Of a stretch of DNA of 33,976 nt, positions 15,784-23,745 are shown one piece after another (position 1 is the stretch's first letter; each line of letters opens with the position of its first letter). The notes under the pieces were generated by a model that was not told where the DNA came from, searched no databases, and saw nothing but the letters and a program-made list of their open reading frames with translations. Made by a program: the position numbers and the translations under genes. Origin of the DNA: Kineosporia sp. R_H_3 (GTDB lineage Bacteria > Actinomycetota > Actinomycetes > Actinomycetales > Kineosporiaceae). Where the stretch lies: contig NZ_MWLL01000076.1 of assembly GCF_002198675.1 (NCBI RefSeq), forward strand, positions 1 through 33,976, in the 5' to 3' direction.

Positions 15784-16574
15784 CCGCGCCGGCGGCCGCG
15801 GGCCAGAGGGCCCTGACCGGCCTGCGCACCGCCCTCGTCGTCGAGTCGGTGAAGGCCCGGGCGTCGCTCGTGCTGCGCTCGACGTCCGTGCTCCTCGTGG
15901 TCGGGGTCTGCGTGCTGTCCGCGGCGATGGTCGCCGCGGTCCGCGCCGGGCGCACGGACGTCACGCGCAAGCTCGGGCCCACCGTCGCGACGGGGGACTG
16001 GGACGCGTTCCTCTCGGTCGCGACCCAGGTGACCGGTGCGGCCGCCGTCCTCGCGACGGGCGTGGCCCTGGCCTGGCTCGTCGGGCGGGAGTTCTCCGAC
16101 GGCACGGTCGGCGGTCTCTTCGGGTTGCCGGTGACCCGGGGCGTGATCGCCTCGGCGAAGGTGCTCGTCTACCTCGGCTGGGCCGCCGGGCTGGGCGTCG
16201 TCCTGCCCTGCGCGCTGCTCGCCGCCGGGCTCGCCTGCGGCCTCGGCGCACCGGACGCCCCCGTCCTCGCAGGACTGGCCCGCATCGGCCTCCTCGTCCT
16301 CCTGTCGGCCTGCGTCGCCGTGCCGGCGGCGCTCGCCGCGACCCTCGGCCGCGGTCTGCTGCCGGGGGTCGCGACGACGGTGGGGGTCGTCGCCGTCGCC
16401 CAGGTCGGTGCCACCCTCGGTGCCGGGACCTGGTTCCCGCTCACGGCGCCGGCGCTCTGGGCGATCGCCCCGGGCACGGTCCCCGCCGCCGCGCTCGCGA
16501 CGGCGCCGCTCCTCGCGCTCGCGGTCGCCGCGCTCACGGTGCTCGCGTGGCGGCGGCTCCAGCTGGACCGTTGA
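15780..16574 (+). CDS. ABC-2 type transporter permease
   Basis: This is a 264-residue integral membrane protein with about six hydrophobic segments: roughly 35-55, 87-106, 131-160, 169-191, 200-220 and 232-257. A cytoplasmic-loop motif, GREFSDGTVGGLFGLPVTRG at about 108-127, is typical of ABC-2 permeases that work with BcrA-like ATPases. The start is GTG at 15780, overlapping the ATPase stop by four bases. It completes the TetR-controlled exporter operon. The cargo is unknown; toxin, antibiotic or lipid export are all possible. Confidence 0.88.
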   Translation: MTAPAAAGQRALTGLRTALVVESVKARASLVLRSTSVLLVVGVCVLSAAMVAAVRAGRTDVTRKLGPTVATGDWDAFLSVATQVTGAAAVLATGVALAWLVGREFSDGTVGGLFGLPVTRGVIASAKVLVYLGWAAGLGVVLPCALLAAGLACGLGAPDAPVLAGLARIGLLVLLSACVAVPAALAATLGRGLLPGVATTVGVVAVAQVGATLGAGTWFPLTAPALWAIAPGTVPAAALATAPLLALAVAALTVLAWRRLQLDR

Positions 16575-16693
16575 CGATCCGCGCGACGGCCTCGCCCGGC
16601 GGCCCGGACGGGCCGGGGTTACGGTCGCGGGGCGGCCGACGGTGGACGACGACCGGACCGCACCGCGCACGGACGACGACGGGGGAAGGCACC

Positions 16694-17611
16694 ATGCCGA
16701 AGGTCTACGGATTCAGCGAGTACGGCGGCCCGGACGTGCAGGAGTTCCGGGACGAGCCGACGCCCGCGCCCGGCCCGGGCGAGCTGCTCGTCGCGGTCCG
16801 CGCCGCCGGGGTCAACCCGGTCGACTGGAAGCTGCGCTCCGGCCGGCTCGCGGAGTGGATGCCGCGCGAGCTGCCCGTGGTGCTCGGCAGCGAGGCGTCC
16901 GGTGTGGTCGAGGAGGTCGGCCGGGACGTCGAGGGCTTCGCCGTCGGCGACGAGGTGCTCGGCGTCACGGCGCCGACGTCCGGCGGGTACGCCGAGTACG
17001 CGCTGCTCACCGCGGCGGGGTCGGCGAAGAAGCCGGTCCACCTCCCGTTCGTCGACGCGGCCGCCCTGCCCGTCGCGGCCGCGACGGCCTACGACGCGAT
17101 CCGGCAGCTCGCGCTCGAACCGGGGTCGACCCTGCTCGTCAACGGGGCGGGCGGCGGGGTCGGGGTCGTCGCGGCGCAGCTGGCCCGCGACGCCGGCGTC
17201 AACGTCGTCGGGACCGGCGGCGACGGCAAGCGCGAGCTCGTCGAGTCGCTCGGCGCGACGTTCGTCGACTACCGCGGGGACGTCGCGGCGCAGGTCCGGC
17301 AGATCCTCCCCGACGGTGTCGACGCCGTCCTCGACGCGGTCGGCGGCGACGCCCTGCGCGCCGTGGCCACCCTCGTGAAGGACCGGTCCCGGATCGTCAG
17401 CACGGCCGACCAGCGGACCGCCGAGGAGCTCGGCGGCACCGGCGTCGTCCGCGACGGCAGCGGCGCCGTGCTCTCCGAGGTCGCCTGGCTCGTCGCCGAC
17501 GGCAAGCTCGACATGCACGTCGTCGACGTCCGGCCGCTCGACGAGGCCGGGCAGGCGCTCAGCGGTGTCGAGTCCGGGCACTCGCGCGGCAAGGTCGTCC
17601 TCGAGCTCTGA
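16694..17611 (+). CDS. NADP-dependent MDR oxidoreductase (quinone oxidoreductase-like)
   Basis: This 305-residue member of the zinc-free medium-chain dehydrogenase/reductase superfamily has an N-terminal GroES-like domain (residues 1-125, with AAGVNPVDWKLRSG and LGSEASGVVEEVG). The Rossmann domain has GAGGGVGVVAAQLA at about 151-164, and the C-terminus is SGHSRGKVVLEL. The structural and catalytic zinc cysteines of alcohol dehydrogenases are absent. The family reduces quinones or activated alkenes with NADPH. The start is ATG at 16694, with a GGGGGAAGG ribosome site about five bases upstream. It is separated from the ABC operon by 119 bases and is convergent with the acyl-CoA synthetase gene, with only seven bases between stops. 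Confidence 0.9.
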   Translation: MPKVYGFSEYGGPDVQEFRDEPTPAPGPGELLVAVRAAGVNPVDWKLRSGRLAEWMPRELPVVLGSEASGVVEEVGRDVEGFAVGDEVLGVTAPTSGGYAEYALLTAAGSAKKPVHLPFVDAAALPVAAATAYDAIRQLALEPGSTLLVNGAGGGVGVVAAQLARDAGVNVVGTGGDGKRELVESLGATFVDYRGDVAAQVRQILPDGVDAVLDAVGGDALRAVATLVKDRSRIVSTADQRTAEELGGTGVVRDGSGAVLSEVAWLVADGKLDMHVVDVRPLDEAGQALSGVESGHSRGKVVLEL

Positions 17612-17618
17612 GACCGGC

Positions 17619-19400
17619 TCAGCCCTCTGCCCGGCCGCCGGGCAGGTCCTCCTCCCAGAACTCCCGCTCGCCCCGGGCCGTGAGGTTGTCGCCGTACGGG
17701 TGCCGGGAGTCCTCGGTGCCGCGCAGCTCGACCCGGCGGATCTTGCCGGAGATCGTCTTGGGCAGCTCCGCGAACTCGAGGCGGCGGATCCGCTTGTAGG
17801 GCGCGAGGTGCTCGCGGGCGTAGCCGAGGATGTCGGCGGCCGTCTGCGCCGTCGGCTCCCAGCCGGCGGCGAGGACGACGTACGCCTTCGGGACGGCCAG
17901 CCGCAGCGGGTCGGGCGAGGGGACGACGGCCGCCTCTGCGACCGCGGGGTGCTCGATGAGCACGCTCTCGAGCTCGAAGGGGCTGATCCGGTAGTCCGAC
18001 GCCTTGAAGACGTCGTCGGCCCGCCCGACGTAGGTGATGTAGCCCTCGGCGTCCGCGACCGCGACGTCACCGGTGTGGTAGACGCCGTCCCGCATCGCCT
18101 CGGCGGTGCGGGCGTCGTCGTCCCGGTAGCCGACCATGAGCCCGAGCGGTCGGCCGTGGACCGGGGAGTCCAGGCGCAGGCACAGCTCGCCTTCCTGGCC
18201 CGGCCCGGTGCGGATCTCGCCGCTCAGCGGGTCGACGAGGACGACGTCGTAGCCGGGCAGCGGGCGGCCCATCGACCCGAGGACGACCGGCTGCCCCGGT
18301 GCGTTGCCGACCTGCGCCGTCGTCTCGGTCTGGCCGAACCCGTCGCGGACGGTCAGCCCCCACGCGCTGCGGACCTGCTCGATGACCTCGGGGTTGAGCG
18401 GCTCGCCGGCGCCGACGACCTCGCGCAGCGGGATCCGGCCCTTCCAGGCGCCGAGGTCGGCCTGCACGAGCATCCGCCACACCGTCGGCGGCGCGCAGAA
18501 CGTCGTCACGCCGCACCGGGCCATCGTGTCCAGGAGCGGGCCTGCGGCGAACCGGGGCTGGTTGACGACGAGGACCGTGGCCTCGGCGTTCCAGGGCGCG
18601 AAGAGGTTGCTCCAGGCGTGCTTCGCCCAGCCGGGCGAGGAGATGTTGAGGTGCACGTCCCCGGGCTGCAGGCCGACCCAGAACATCGTCGCGAGGTGCC
18701 CGATCGGGTACGACGCGTGGGTGTGCTCGACGAGCTTGGGGGAGGCCGTCGTCCCCGACGTGAAGTAGAGCAGCAACGTGTCGGACGCCGCGGTGTCCGC
18801 CTGCGGCACCGGACGGCCCTCGTGGCCCTCGGCCTGCGCGTAGTCGAGCCAGCCCTCGACCGGCGCGCCGACGGCGATCGGCGTCCAGGCGCCGAGGAGC
18901 GCCTCGAACTTCGGGGCGTCCTCGCTGCGCGCGACGACGTGCCGGACCCGGCCGCGGTCGATCCGGTCCCGCAGGTCGGCGGGGGCCAGCAGCGTCGTCG
19001 CCGGGATGACGACGGCACCGAGCCGGATGCACGCGACGACGACCTCCCAGAGCTCGACCTGGTTGCCGAGCATGAGGAGCACCCGGTCGCCGGCACCGAC
19101 GCCCTGCTCGGCGAGCCAGGCGGCGACCCGCCCGGAGCGGCGGGCGACGTCGGCGAAGGTGAGCTTCGTCTCCGCGCCGTCCGCGTCGACGACCCACAGC
19201 GCCGTCCGGGCCGAGACGACCGGGTCGGCCGCGAGCCGGTCGAGGTGGTCCCGGGCCCAGTTGAAGCGCTCCGGGCGCGGCCAGCGGAACTCGGCGGCCG
19301 CCCGCGGCTGGTCCTCCCGCAGGGCGAGCAGCAGGTCCCGGGCGGCACGGAACTCGTCCGCCGCGTGAACACCCGTCGTCGTCGACGTGGTCTCCGTCAT
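17619..19400 (-). CDS. AMP-forming acyl-CoA synthetase
   Basis: This 593-residue ANL-superfamily ligase activates a carboxylic acid to its acyl-AMP and then the CoA thioester. Visible motifs are the phosphate loop YFTSGTTASPK, DGFGQTET, YHTGDVA and the C-terminal catalytic lysine Lys553 in PKTISGKIRR. It most resembles the medium-chain (ACSM-type) acyl-CoA synthetases, but the substrate is not fixed. The PX4GK arrangement around Lys553 is the recognition motif for Pat-type lysine acetyltransferases, and such an enzyme is encoded divergently next door. ATG at 19400 is preferred over the GTG at 19409 because a CAGGGT hexamer lies seven bases before it, the leaderless spacing used widely here. 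Confidence 0.9.
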   Translation of the reverse strand: MTETTSTTTGVHAADEFRAARDLLLALREDQPRAAAEFRWPRPERFNWARDHLDRLAADPVVSARTALWVVDADGAETKLTFADVARRSGRVAAWLAEQGVGAGDRVLLMLGNQVELWEVVVACIRLGAVVIPATTLLAPADLRDRIDRGRVRHVVARSEDAPKFEALLGAWTPIAVGAPVEGWLDYAQAEGHEGRPVPQADTAASDTLLLYFTSGTTASPKLVEHTHASYPIGHLATMFWVGLQPGDVHLNISSPGWAKHAWSNLFAPWNAEATVLVVNQPRFAAGPLLDTMARCGVTTFCAPPTVWRMLVQADLGAWKGRIPLREVVGAGEPLNPEVIEQVRSAWGLTVRDGFGQTETTAQVGNAPGQPVVLGSMGRPLPGYDVVLVDPLSGEIRTGPGQEGELCLRLDSPVHGRPLGLMVGYRDDDARTAEAMRDGVYHTGDVAVADAEGYITYVGRADDVFKASDYRISPFELESVLIEHPAVAEAAVVPSPDPLRLAVPKAYVVLAAGWEPTAQTAADILGYAREHLAPYKRIRRLEFAELPKTISGKIRRVELRGTEDSRHPYGDNLTARGEREFWEEDLPGGRAEG

Positions 19401-19407
19401 AACGGAC

Positions 19408-19458
19408 ACCCTGCCAGGGCCTTCGGCCGCGCGGCCAGGGATGAGCGATCGGTAGTCT
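19408..19458. promoter_or_regulatory. divergent leaderless promoters for the acyl-CoA synthetase and Pat-like genes
   Basis: Only 65 bases separate the two start codons. On the minus strand CAGGGT (19408-19413) lies seven bases before the synthetase ATG. On the plus strand TAGTCT (19453-19458) lies seven bases before the GTG at 19466. The -10 elements face away from each other and share any upstream regulator site. Confidence 0.6.
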
Positions 19459-19465
19459 CCTTGAC

Positions 19466-22138
19466 GTGCCCAACGGACCGGTCCCGCCTCCCGAGGACGA
19501 CCCGCCGGTCGCGTACCCCGCGCACTGGGAGGCGGACGTCGTCCTGCGCGACGGCGGGACGGCGCACATGCGCCCGATCCGCCCGGACGACGCCGAGGCG
19601 CTCCAGCGCTTCCACCTCGCGCAGTCGCCGGAGTCGATCTACCTGCGGTTCTTCGCGCCCATGCCGCGGCTGTCGGACAAGGACCTGCACCGGTTCACCC
19701 ACGTCGACCACCTCGACCGGGTGGCGTTCGTCTGCACCGTCGGCGGCGAGATCCTCGGCGTCGGCCGCTACGACCGGACCGAGCCCACCGAGGCCGAGGT
19801 CGCCTTCAACATCTCCGACCACCACCACGGCCGCGGCATCGGGTCGGTGCTCCTCGAGCACCTCGCGGCGGCCGCCCGGGAGAACGGCGTGCACCGCTTC
19901 GTCGCGGAGGTGCTGCCGCAGAACCGCAAGATGATGGCGGTCTTCCGGGACGCCGGGTACGAGGTCAAGCACGCCTTCGACGACGGCGTGATCTCCCTCG
20001 AGTTCGACATCGACCCGACCGAGAAGTCCCTGGCCGTCATGGAGTCCCGCGAGCACCGCGCCGAGGCGCGCTCGGTGCACGCGCTGCTCAACCCGCGCTC
20101 CGTCGTCCTCGTCGGGGCCAGCCGGCACGAGGGCACCGTCGGCCACAAGCTCCTCGCGGACATGCTCGCCGCCGACTTCACCGGCGCGCTGCACGTCGTC
20201 CACCCGGAGGCGGACGCCGTCCTCGGCGTCCCCGCGTTCCGGCGCCTCGCCGACGTCCCGCCGCCGGTGGACCTCGCGATCATCGCCGTCCCCGCCGCCG
20301 CCGTCGTCGAGGTCGTCGAGGAGTGCGCCGCGGTCGGCGTCCGGGGCCTCGTCGTCGTCTCGGCCGGGTTCGCGGAGACCGGCCCCGAGGGCCTGGAACG
20401 GCAGCGCGCGCTCGTCCGGGTCGCGCGCGAGCACGGCATGCGGGTCGTCGGCCCGAACTCGTGGGGCGTCATCAACGCCGACCCCGAGGTGCGGCTCAAC
20501 GTCTCGCTCGCCTCGGTGCTGCCGACGCACGGCCGGTTCGGCCTCTTCAGCCAGTCCGGCGCGATCTCCGTCTCGGTGCTCGACGTCGCGCAGCAGCGCG
20601 GCGTGGGTCTGTCGACGTTCGTCTCCGCGGGCAACCGGGCGGACGTGTCCGGCAACGACTGCATGCAGTACTGGGAGGAGGACCCCGGCACCGACGTCGT
20701 GGGCCTCTACCTCGAGAGCGTCGGCAACCCGCGCAAGTTCTCCCGCATCGCCCGCCGGCTGTCGCGGACCAAGCCGGTCATCGTCGTGAAGTCGGGCGCC
20801 TCTCGGTTCAGCGCGACCCCGGGTCACGCCGTCCGGCCGAGCCGGGTGCCCAAGGCGGCGTTCAACGCGCTGCTGCGGCAGAGCGGCTGCATCCGGGTCG
20901 ACAACGTCCGCCAGCTCTTCGACGTCGCCCAGCTCGTGCTCCACCAGCCGCTGCCGTCGGGCAGCTGCGTCGCGGTCGTCGCGAACAGCGAGGCGCTCGC
21001 CGCGCTCACCGCCGACGCCTGCGTCGCCCGCAAGCTGGACGTCGTCCACGGGCCGGTCGCGCTGCCGACGCTCGCGGGCCCGGAGGACTTCAGGACGGCG
21101 CTCGAGGCGGCCTTCGCCGACGAGGACGTCGACGCCGTCGTCACCGCCTTCATGCCGCCGGTCGCGACCCACGCCGCCGAGGTGGCGCGGGTGCTCGCCG
21201 AGACCTCCGCGAAGGCCCCGATCCCTGTCGTCGCCTCGTTCCTCGGGATGAGCGGCATCCACGAGCAGCTCTCCGCGGGCCGCGTCGTCCCGACCTACCA
21301 GACGCCCGAGGAGGCCGTCCGGGCGCTCGCCGCGGCGACGAAGTACGGCCAGTGGCGCCGCCGGGACGCCGGCCCCCGGGTCGACCCCGCGGGCCTGGAC
21401 GTCGAGGGCGCGCGCACGTTCGTGGACGCCCTGCTCGCCCTCAACCCGGAGGGGCTCGAGCTCTCGCAGCAGCAGGCCGCCACCCTGCTCGGGTGCTACG
21501 GCGTCCGGCTCTGGCCGAGCATCCCGGTGACGACCGCCGAGGAGGCGGTCGCCGCCGCCATGGAGGTCGGGTTCCCGGTGGCGCTCAAGGCGACCGCGCC
21601 GCACCTGCGGCACCGGGTCGACCTCGGCGGCGTCCGCCTCGACATCGCCTCGGTCGGTGAGCTCTCCGAGACCTTCGTCCGCATGCGGGACACCCTCGGC
21701 CCGCTCGGCGGGGAGGACCTCGTCGTCCAGGCGATGGCCCCGACCGGCGTCGCGTGCGTCGTCCGCTCGGCCGAGGACCCGCTCTTCGGCCCGGTCGTCT
21801 CGTTCGGCCTCGCCGGCGACGCGACCGCCCTGCTCGGCGACTGGGCGCACCGGATCCCGCCGCTGTGCGAGCAGGACGTCGTCGACCTGGTCCGCACCGT
21901 GAAGGCGGCACCGAAGCTCTTCGGCCACCGCGGCGCCGGTGAGGCCGACGTCGACGCGCTCCACGACGTCCTCGCCCGGGTCTCCTGCCTCGCTCTCGAC
22001 GTCCCCGAGATCGCCGAGCTCGACCTCAACCCGGTCGTCGCCGCCGACCGCGGTGCCGCCGTGCTCGGCGCGGTCATCCGGCTCGCACCCGACGAGGGGC
22101 GCACCGACGCCGGGGTGCGCGAGCTGACGACGGGCTGA
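19466..22138 (+). CDS. Pat-like bifunctional GNAT acetyltransferase / NDP-forming acyl-CoA synthetase-like protein
   Basis: This is an 890-residue multidomain protein. The N-terminal GNAT domain covers about 22-185, with motif A HHHGRGIGSVLLEHL at 119-133. A CoA-binding Rossmann domain follows (about 203-300, LNPRSVVLVGASRHEGTVG), then a succinyl-CoA-ligase-like domain (about 305-480, FSQSGAISVSVLD) and an ATP-grasp domain (about 650-885, ending IAELDLNPVV). Proteins of this type acetylate the catalytic lysine of AMP-forming acyl-CoA synthetases and so switch them off. The GNAT-first order is the arrangement known from Streptomyces, the reverse of Salmonella Pat. His454 sits where NDP-forming ligases carry the phosphohistidine, but the following loop is altered (GHAVRPSRVP instead of SHTGxxAGSD), so ligase activity is doubtful. 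No cyclic-nucleotide domain is present. The start is GTG at 19466, seven bases after TAGTCT. Confidence 0.9.
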   Translation: MPNGPVPPPEDDPPVAYPAHWEADVVLRDGGTAHMRPIRPDDAEALQRFHLAQSPESIYLRFFAPMPRLSDKDLHRFTHVDHLDRVAFVCTVGGEILGVGRYDRTEPTEAEVAFNISDHHHGRGIGSVLLEHLAAAARENGVHRFVAEVLPQNRKMMAVFRDAGYEVKHAFDDGVISLEFDIDPTEKSLAVMESREHRAEARSVHALLNPRSVVLVGASRHEGTVGHKLLADMLAADFTGALHVVHPEADAVLGVPAFRRLADVPPPVDLAIIAVPAAAVVEVVEECAAVGVRGLVVVSAGFAETGPEGLERQRALVRVAREHGMRVVGPNSWGVINADPEVRLNVSLASVLPTHGRFGLFSQSGAISVSVLDVAQQRGVGLSTFVSAGNRADVSGNDCMQYWEEDPGTDVVGLYLESVGNPRKFSRIARRLSRTKPVIVVKSGASRFSATPGHAVRPSRVPKAAFNALLRQSGCIRVDNVRQLFDVAQLVLHQPLPSGSCVAVVANSEALAALTADACVARKLDVVHGPVALPTLAGPEDFRTALEAAFADEDVDAVVTAFMPPVATHAAEVARVLAETSAKAPIPVVASFLGMSGIHEQLSAGRVVPTYQTPEEAVRALAAATKYGQWRRRDAGPRVDPAGLDVEGARTFVDALLALNPEGLELSQQQAATLLGCYGVRLWPSIPVTTAEEAVAAAMEVGFPVALKATAPHLRHRVDLGGVRLDIASVGELSETFVRMRDTLGPLGGEDLVVQAMAPTGVACVVRSAEDPLFGPVVSFGLAGDATALLGDWAHRIPPLCEQDVVDLVRTVKAAPKLFGHRGAGEADVDALHDVLARVSCLALDVPEIAELDLNPVVAADRGAAVLGAVIRLAPDEGRTDAGVRELTTG

Positions 22139-22156
22139 GCCGGACGGCGCGGAGCG

Positions 22157-22669
22157 TCAGCCGTTGCGCGGTGCGGCGTTCCGCATCCGGATCGCGCTGA
22201 ACCGGGCCCCGGCCGCGACGACGGCGTCGACGTACGGCCACAGGTCGGTCGTGAGGCGGAGCTCCACGCCTGCCTGCGCGAGCGCGGCGAGGCAGTCGTC
22301 GACCCGCCGGACGGCGCGGACGGCGGCCGGCCGGTCGCTGACCCAGTAGCCGGCCACGGGGTCGAGCAGGGTGAAGCCGGCCGGGTCGAGGTCGTGGACG
22401 AACAGCCCGGCACCGGTCAGCCGCGCCGCCCACGCGTGCTCGACGGTGACGACGCGCGCCGCGGGCGAGGCGAGGAGCGGCTGCGCGTCGTCCGCGGGCG
22501 TGGCCCAGCAGACCCGCGGGCAGTCGCGCGGCAGCAGGTAGTTCGCCAGCCGGTCGCCGTCGACGGCCCAGACCCAGCGGCGTCCCTCGTGCGGGGTGCC
22601 CGGCGGGGAGGGGCGTGGAGCGAGGAGCTCGAGCGGACCGGCGTCGCTGACGTGGTGGAGATCCGGCAC
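22157..22669 (-). CDS. DUF6886 family protein
   Basis: This 170-residue protein of unknown function begins PDLHHVSDAGPLELLAPRPSP and contains VWAVDGDRLANYLLPRDCPRVCW. Both are recognisable features of the DUF6886 family found in actinobacteria and firmicutes. The C-terminal part has FVHDLDPAGFTLLDPVAGYWVS and a closing helical region. No transmembrane helix or signal peptide is seen. The GTG at 22669 was chosen over the GTG at 22678 because TAGCGT lies exactly seven bases before 22669 and overlaps the upstream GTG. The gene is convergent with the Pat-like gene (18 bases between stops) and downstream of ohr, from which a strong hairpin separates it. Confidence 0.75.
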   Translation of the reverse strand: MPDLHHVSDAGPLELLAPRPSPPGTPHEGRRWVWAVDGDRLANYLLPRDCPRVCWATPADDAQPLLASPAARVVTVEHAWAARLTGAGLFVHDLDPAGFTLLDPVAGYWVSDRPAAVRAVRRVDDCLAALAQAGVELRLTTDLWPYVDAVVAAGARFSAIRMRNAAPRNG

Positions 22670-22676
22670 GTCGGCC

Positions 22677-22682
22677 ACGCTA
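22677..22682 (-). promoter_or_regulatory. -10 element TAGCGT of the DUF6886 gene
   Basis: On the minus strand TAGCGT is followed by seven bases and then GTG at 22669. The same hexamer followed by GG also precedes the aldolase gene at 32341. Confidence 0.6.
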
Positions 22683-22693
22683 TCCGCCGTCCC

Positions 22694-22734
22694 TGCGGAG
22701 GTTCGTGCGGCGAGGTGCCGCGCGAACCTCCGCA
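22694..22734 (-). terminator. strong hairpin terminator downstream of ohr
   Basis: Perfect 12-base arms (TGCGGAGGTTCG and CGAACCTCCGCA) enclose a second, inner stem (GCGGC with GCCGC, five-base loop). It begins 14 bases after the ohr stop codon and precedes the DUF6886 promoter, so it should insulate the two genes. There is no T-tract. Confidence 0.75.
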
Positions 22735-22748
22735 GACCGGTGACCGTG

Positions 22749-23165
22749 TCAGACGACGGCGAGCGTGACCTCGATGTTGCCGCGGGTCGCGTTGCTGTAC
22801 GGGCAGACCTGGTGGGCCTTCTCGAGCAGGTCCTGCGCGGCGGCCTTGTCGAGGTTCGGCGCGTGCAGGTCGAGCTCGACGGCGAGGCCGAAGCCGCCCG
22901 CACCGTTCGAGCCGATGGAGACCCGGGTCGTGATCTCGGTGCCGTCGACGTCGAGCTTGTCGCGGCGGGCGACGACCTTGACGGCCGAGTGGAAGCAGGC
23001 CGCGTAGCCGGCGGCGAAGAGCTGCTCGGGGTTCGTCGCGCCCCCGGGGCCGCCGAGGCCCGCGGGCATCCTCACGTCGGTGTCGACGAGGCCGTCGTCG
23101 GAGCGGACGTGGCCGTTGCGGCCGTCGCCGGTCGCGGTGGCCACGGCGGTGTAGAGGGCGTCCAT
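22749..23165 (-). CDS. ohr: organic hydroperoxide resistance protein Ohr
   Basis: This 138-residue OsmC/Ohr-family thiol peroxidase reduces organic and lipid hydroperoxides. Its two catalytic cysteines are in the expected places: Cys57 (GYAACFHSA) and Cys121 (HQVCPYSNATRGN). Other family marks are the N-terminal LYTAVATATGDGRNG and TNPEQLFAAGYAACF. The VCPYSNATRGN signature is specific to Ohr rather than OsmC. The start is ATG at 23165 with a purine-rich AAAGGAAG ribosome site. The gene is divergent from ohrR, and the intergenic palindrome at 23194-23207 is the likely repressor site. The hairpin at 22694 ends its transcript. Confidence 0.95.
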   Translation of the reverse strand: MDALYTAVATATGDGRNGHVRSDDGLVDTDVRMPAGLGGPGGATNPEQLFAAGYAACFHSAVKVVARRDKLDVDGTEITTRVSIGSNGAGGFGLAVELDLHAPNLDKAAAQDLLEKAHQVCPYSNATRGNIEVTLAVV

Positions 23166-23193
23166 GGGACTTCCTTTCGTTGGATTCTCAGAG

Positions 23194-23207
23194 GATCGTG
23201 CACAATT
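23194..23207. promoter_or_regulatory. OhrR operator between ohr and ohrR
   Basis: GATCGTGCACAATT is a near-palindrome centred on GTG|CAC at 23200/23201. On the plus strand CACAAT (23201-23206) can serve as the ohrR -10 element; on the minus strand CACGAT can serve as the ohr -10. A 13-base exact copy in inverse orientation precedes the peroxidase gene at 24246-24258. OhrR binding is inferred from position and sharing. Confidence 0.75.
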
Positions 23208-23265
23208 GGTCGAGCACGTGCGGTGCGGATGTTCGTGGGGGCGGGCGCAGGGCGAGGAGGTCGCG

Positions 23266-23745
23266 GTGGCGGGCAGGACGACGAGGCGTGGTGCGCGGGC
23301 CGCGGGGCAGGGGCCGGTGCTGGACGACCTCCTGTGCTTCTCGCTCTACACCGCGAGCCGCGCGGTGACGCGGGCGTACGGGCCGGTCCTCGCCGGGCTC
23401 GGGCTCACGTACCCGCAGTGGGTGACCATGGTCGCCCTGTGGGAGTCCGAGGAGCCGCTCGCGGTGGGGGAGCTGGGCCGCCGGCTGCACCTCGACAGCG
23501 GCACCCTCACGCCGCTGCTCAAGCGTCTGGAGGCCGACGGGCTCGTCACCCGCACCCGGGACCTCGTCGACGAGCGCCGGGTGCTCGTCGCCGTGACCCC
23601 CGCCGGCGCCGCGCTGCGCAAGGACGCGTGCGACGTCCCGGCGCGGATCGCGGAGGCGTTCGGCGGGGACGCCGCCGCGGTCCTGGCGCTCAAGCGTCAG
23701 CTCGATCAGCTCGTCGAGGTCGTCGAGTCGTCCTCGCCCGGCTGA
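23266..23745 (+). CDS. ohrR: MarR-family organic-peroxide sensor repressor OhrR
   Basis: This is a 159-residue MarR-type winged-helix repressor. Cys24 in LLCFSLYTASR aligns with the peroxide-sensing cysteine of OhrR (Cys15 in B. subtilis). The LTYPQWVTMVALWE segment (47-60) and the recognition helix plus wing (LHLDSGTLTPLLKRLEADGLVTRTRD, in overlapping parts; DERRVLVAVT) are classic. A second cysteine, Cys122, in the C-terminal helical region might serve as a resolving thiol as in two-Cys OhrR; this needs alignment. GTG at 23266 is chosen because GAGGAGG lies five bases upstream and the protein then has the usual length; the frame is open further upstream to 23164 but would cross the operator. 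The gene is divergent from ohr, and its last 40 bases overlap the convergent peroxidase gene. Confidence 0.93.
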   Translation: MAGRTTRRGARAAGQGPVLDDLLCFSLYTASRAVTRAYGPVLAGLGLTYPQWVTMVALWESEEPLAVGELGRRLHLDSGTLTPLLKRLEADGLVTRTRDLVDERRVLVAVTPAGAALRKDACDVPARIAEAFGGDAAAVLALKRQLDQLVEVVESSSPG

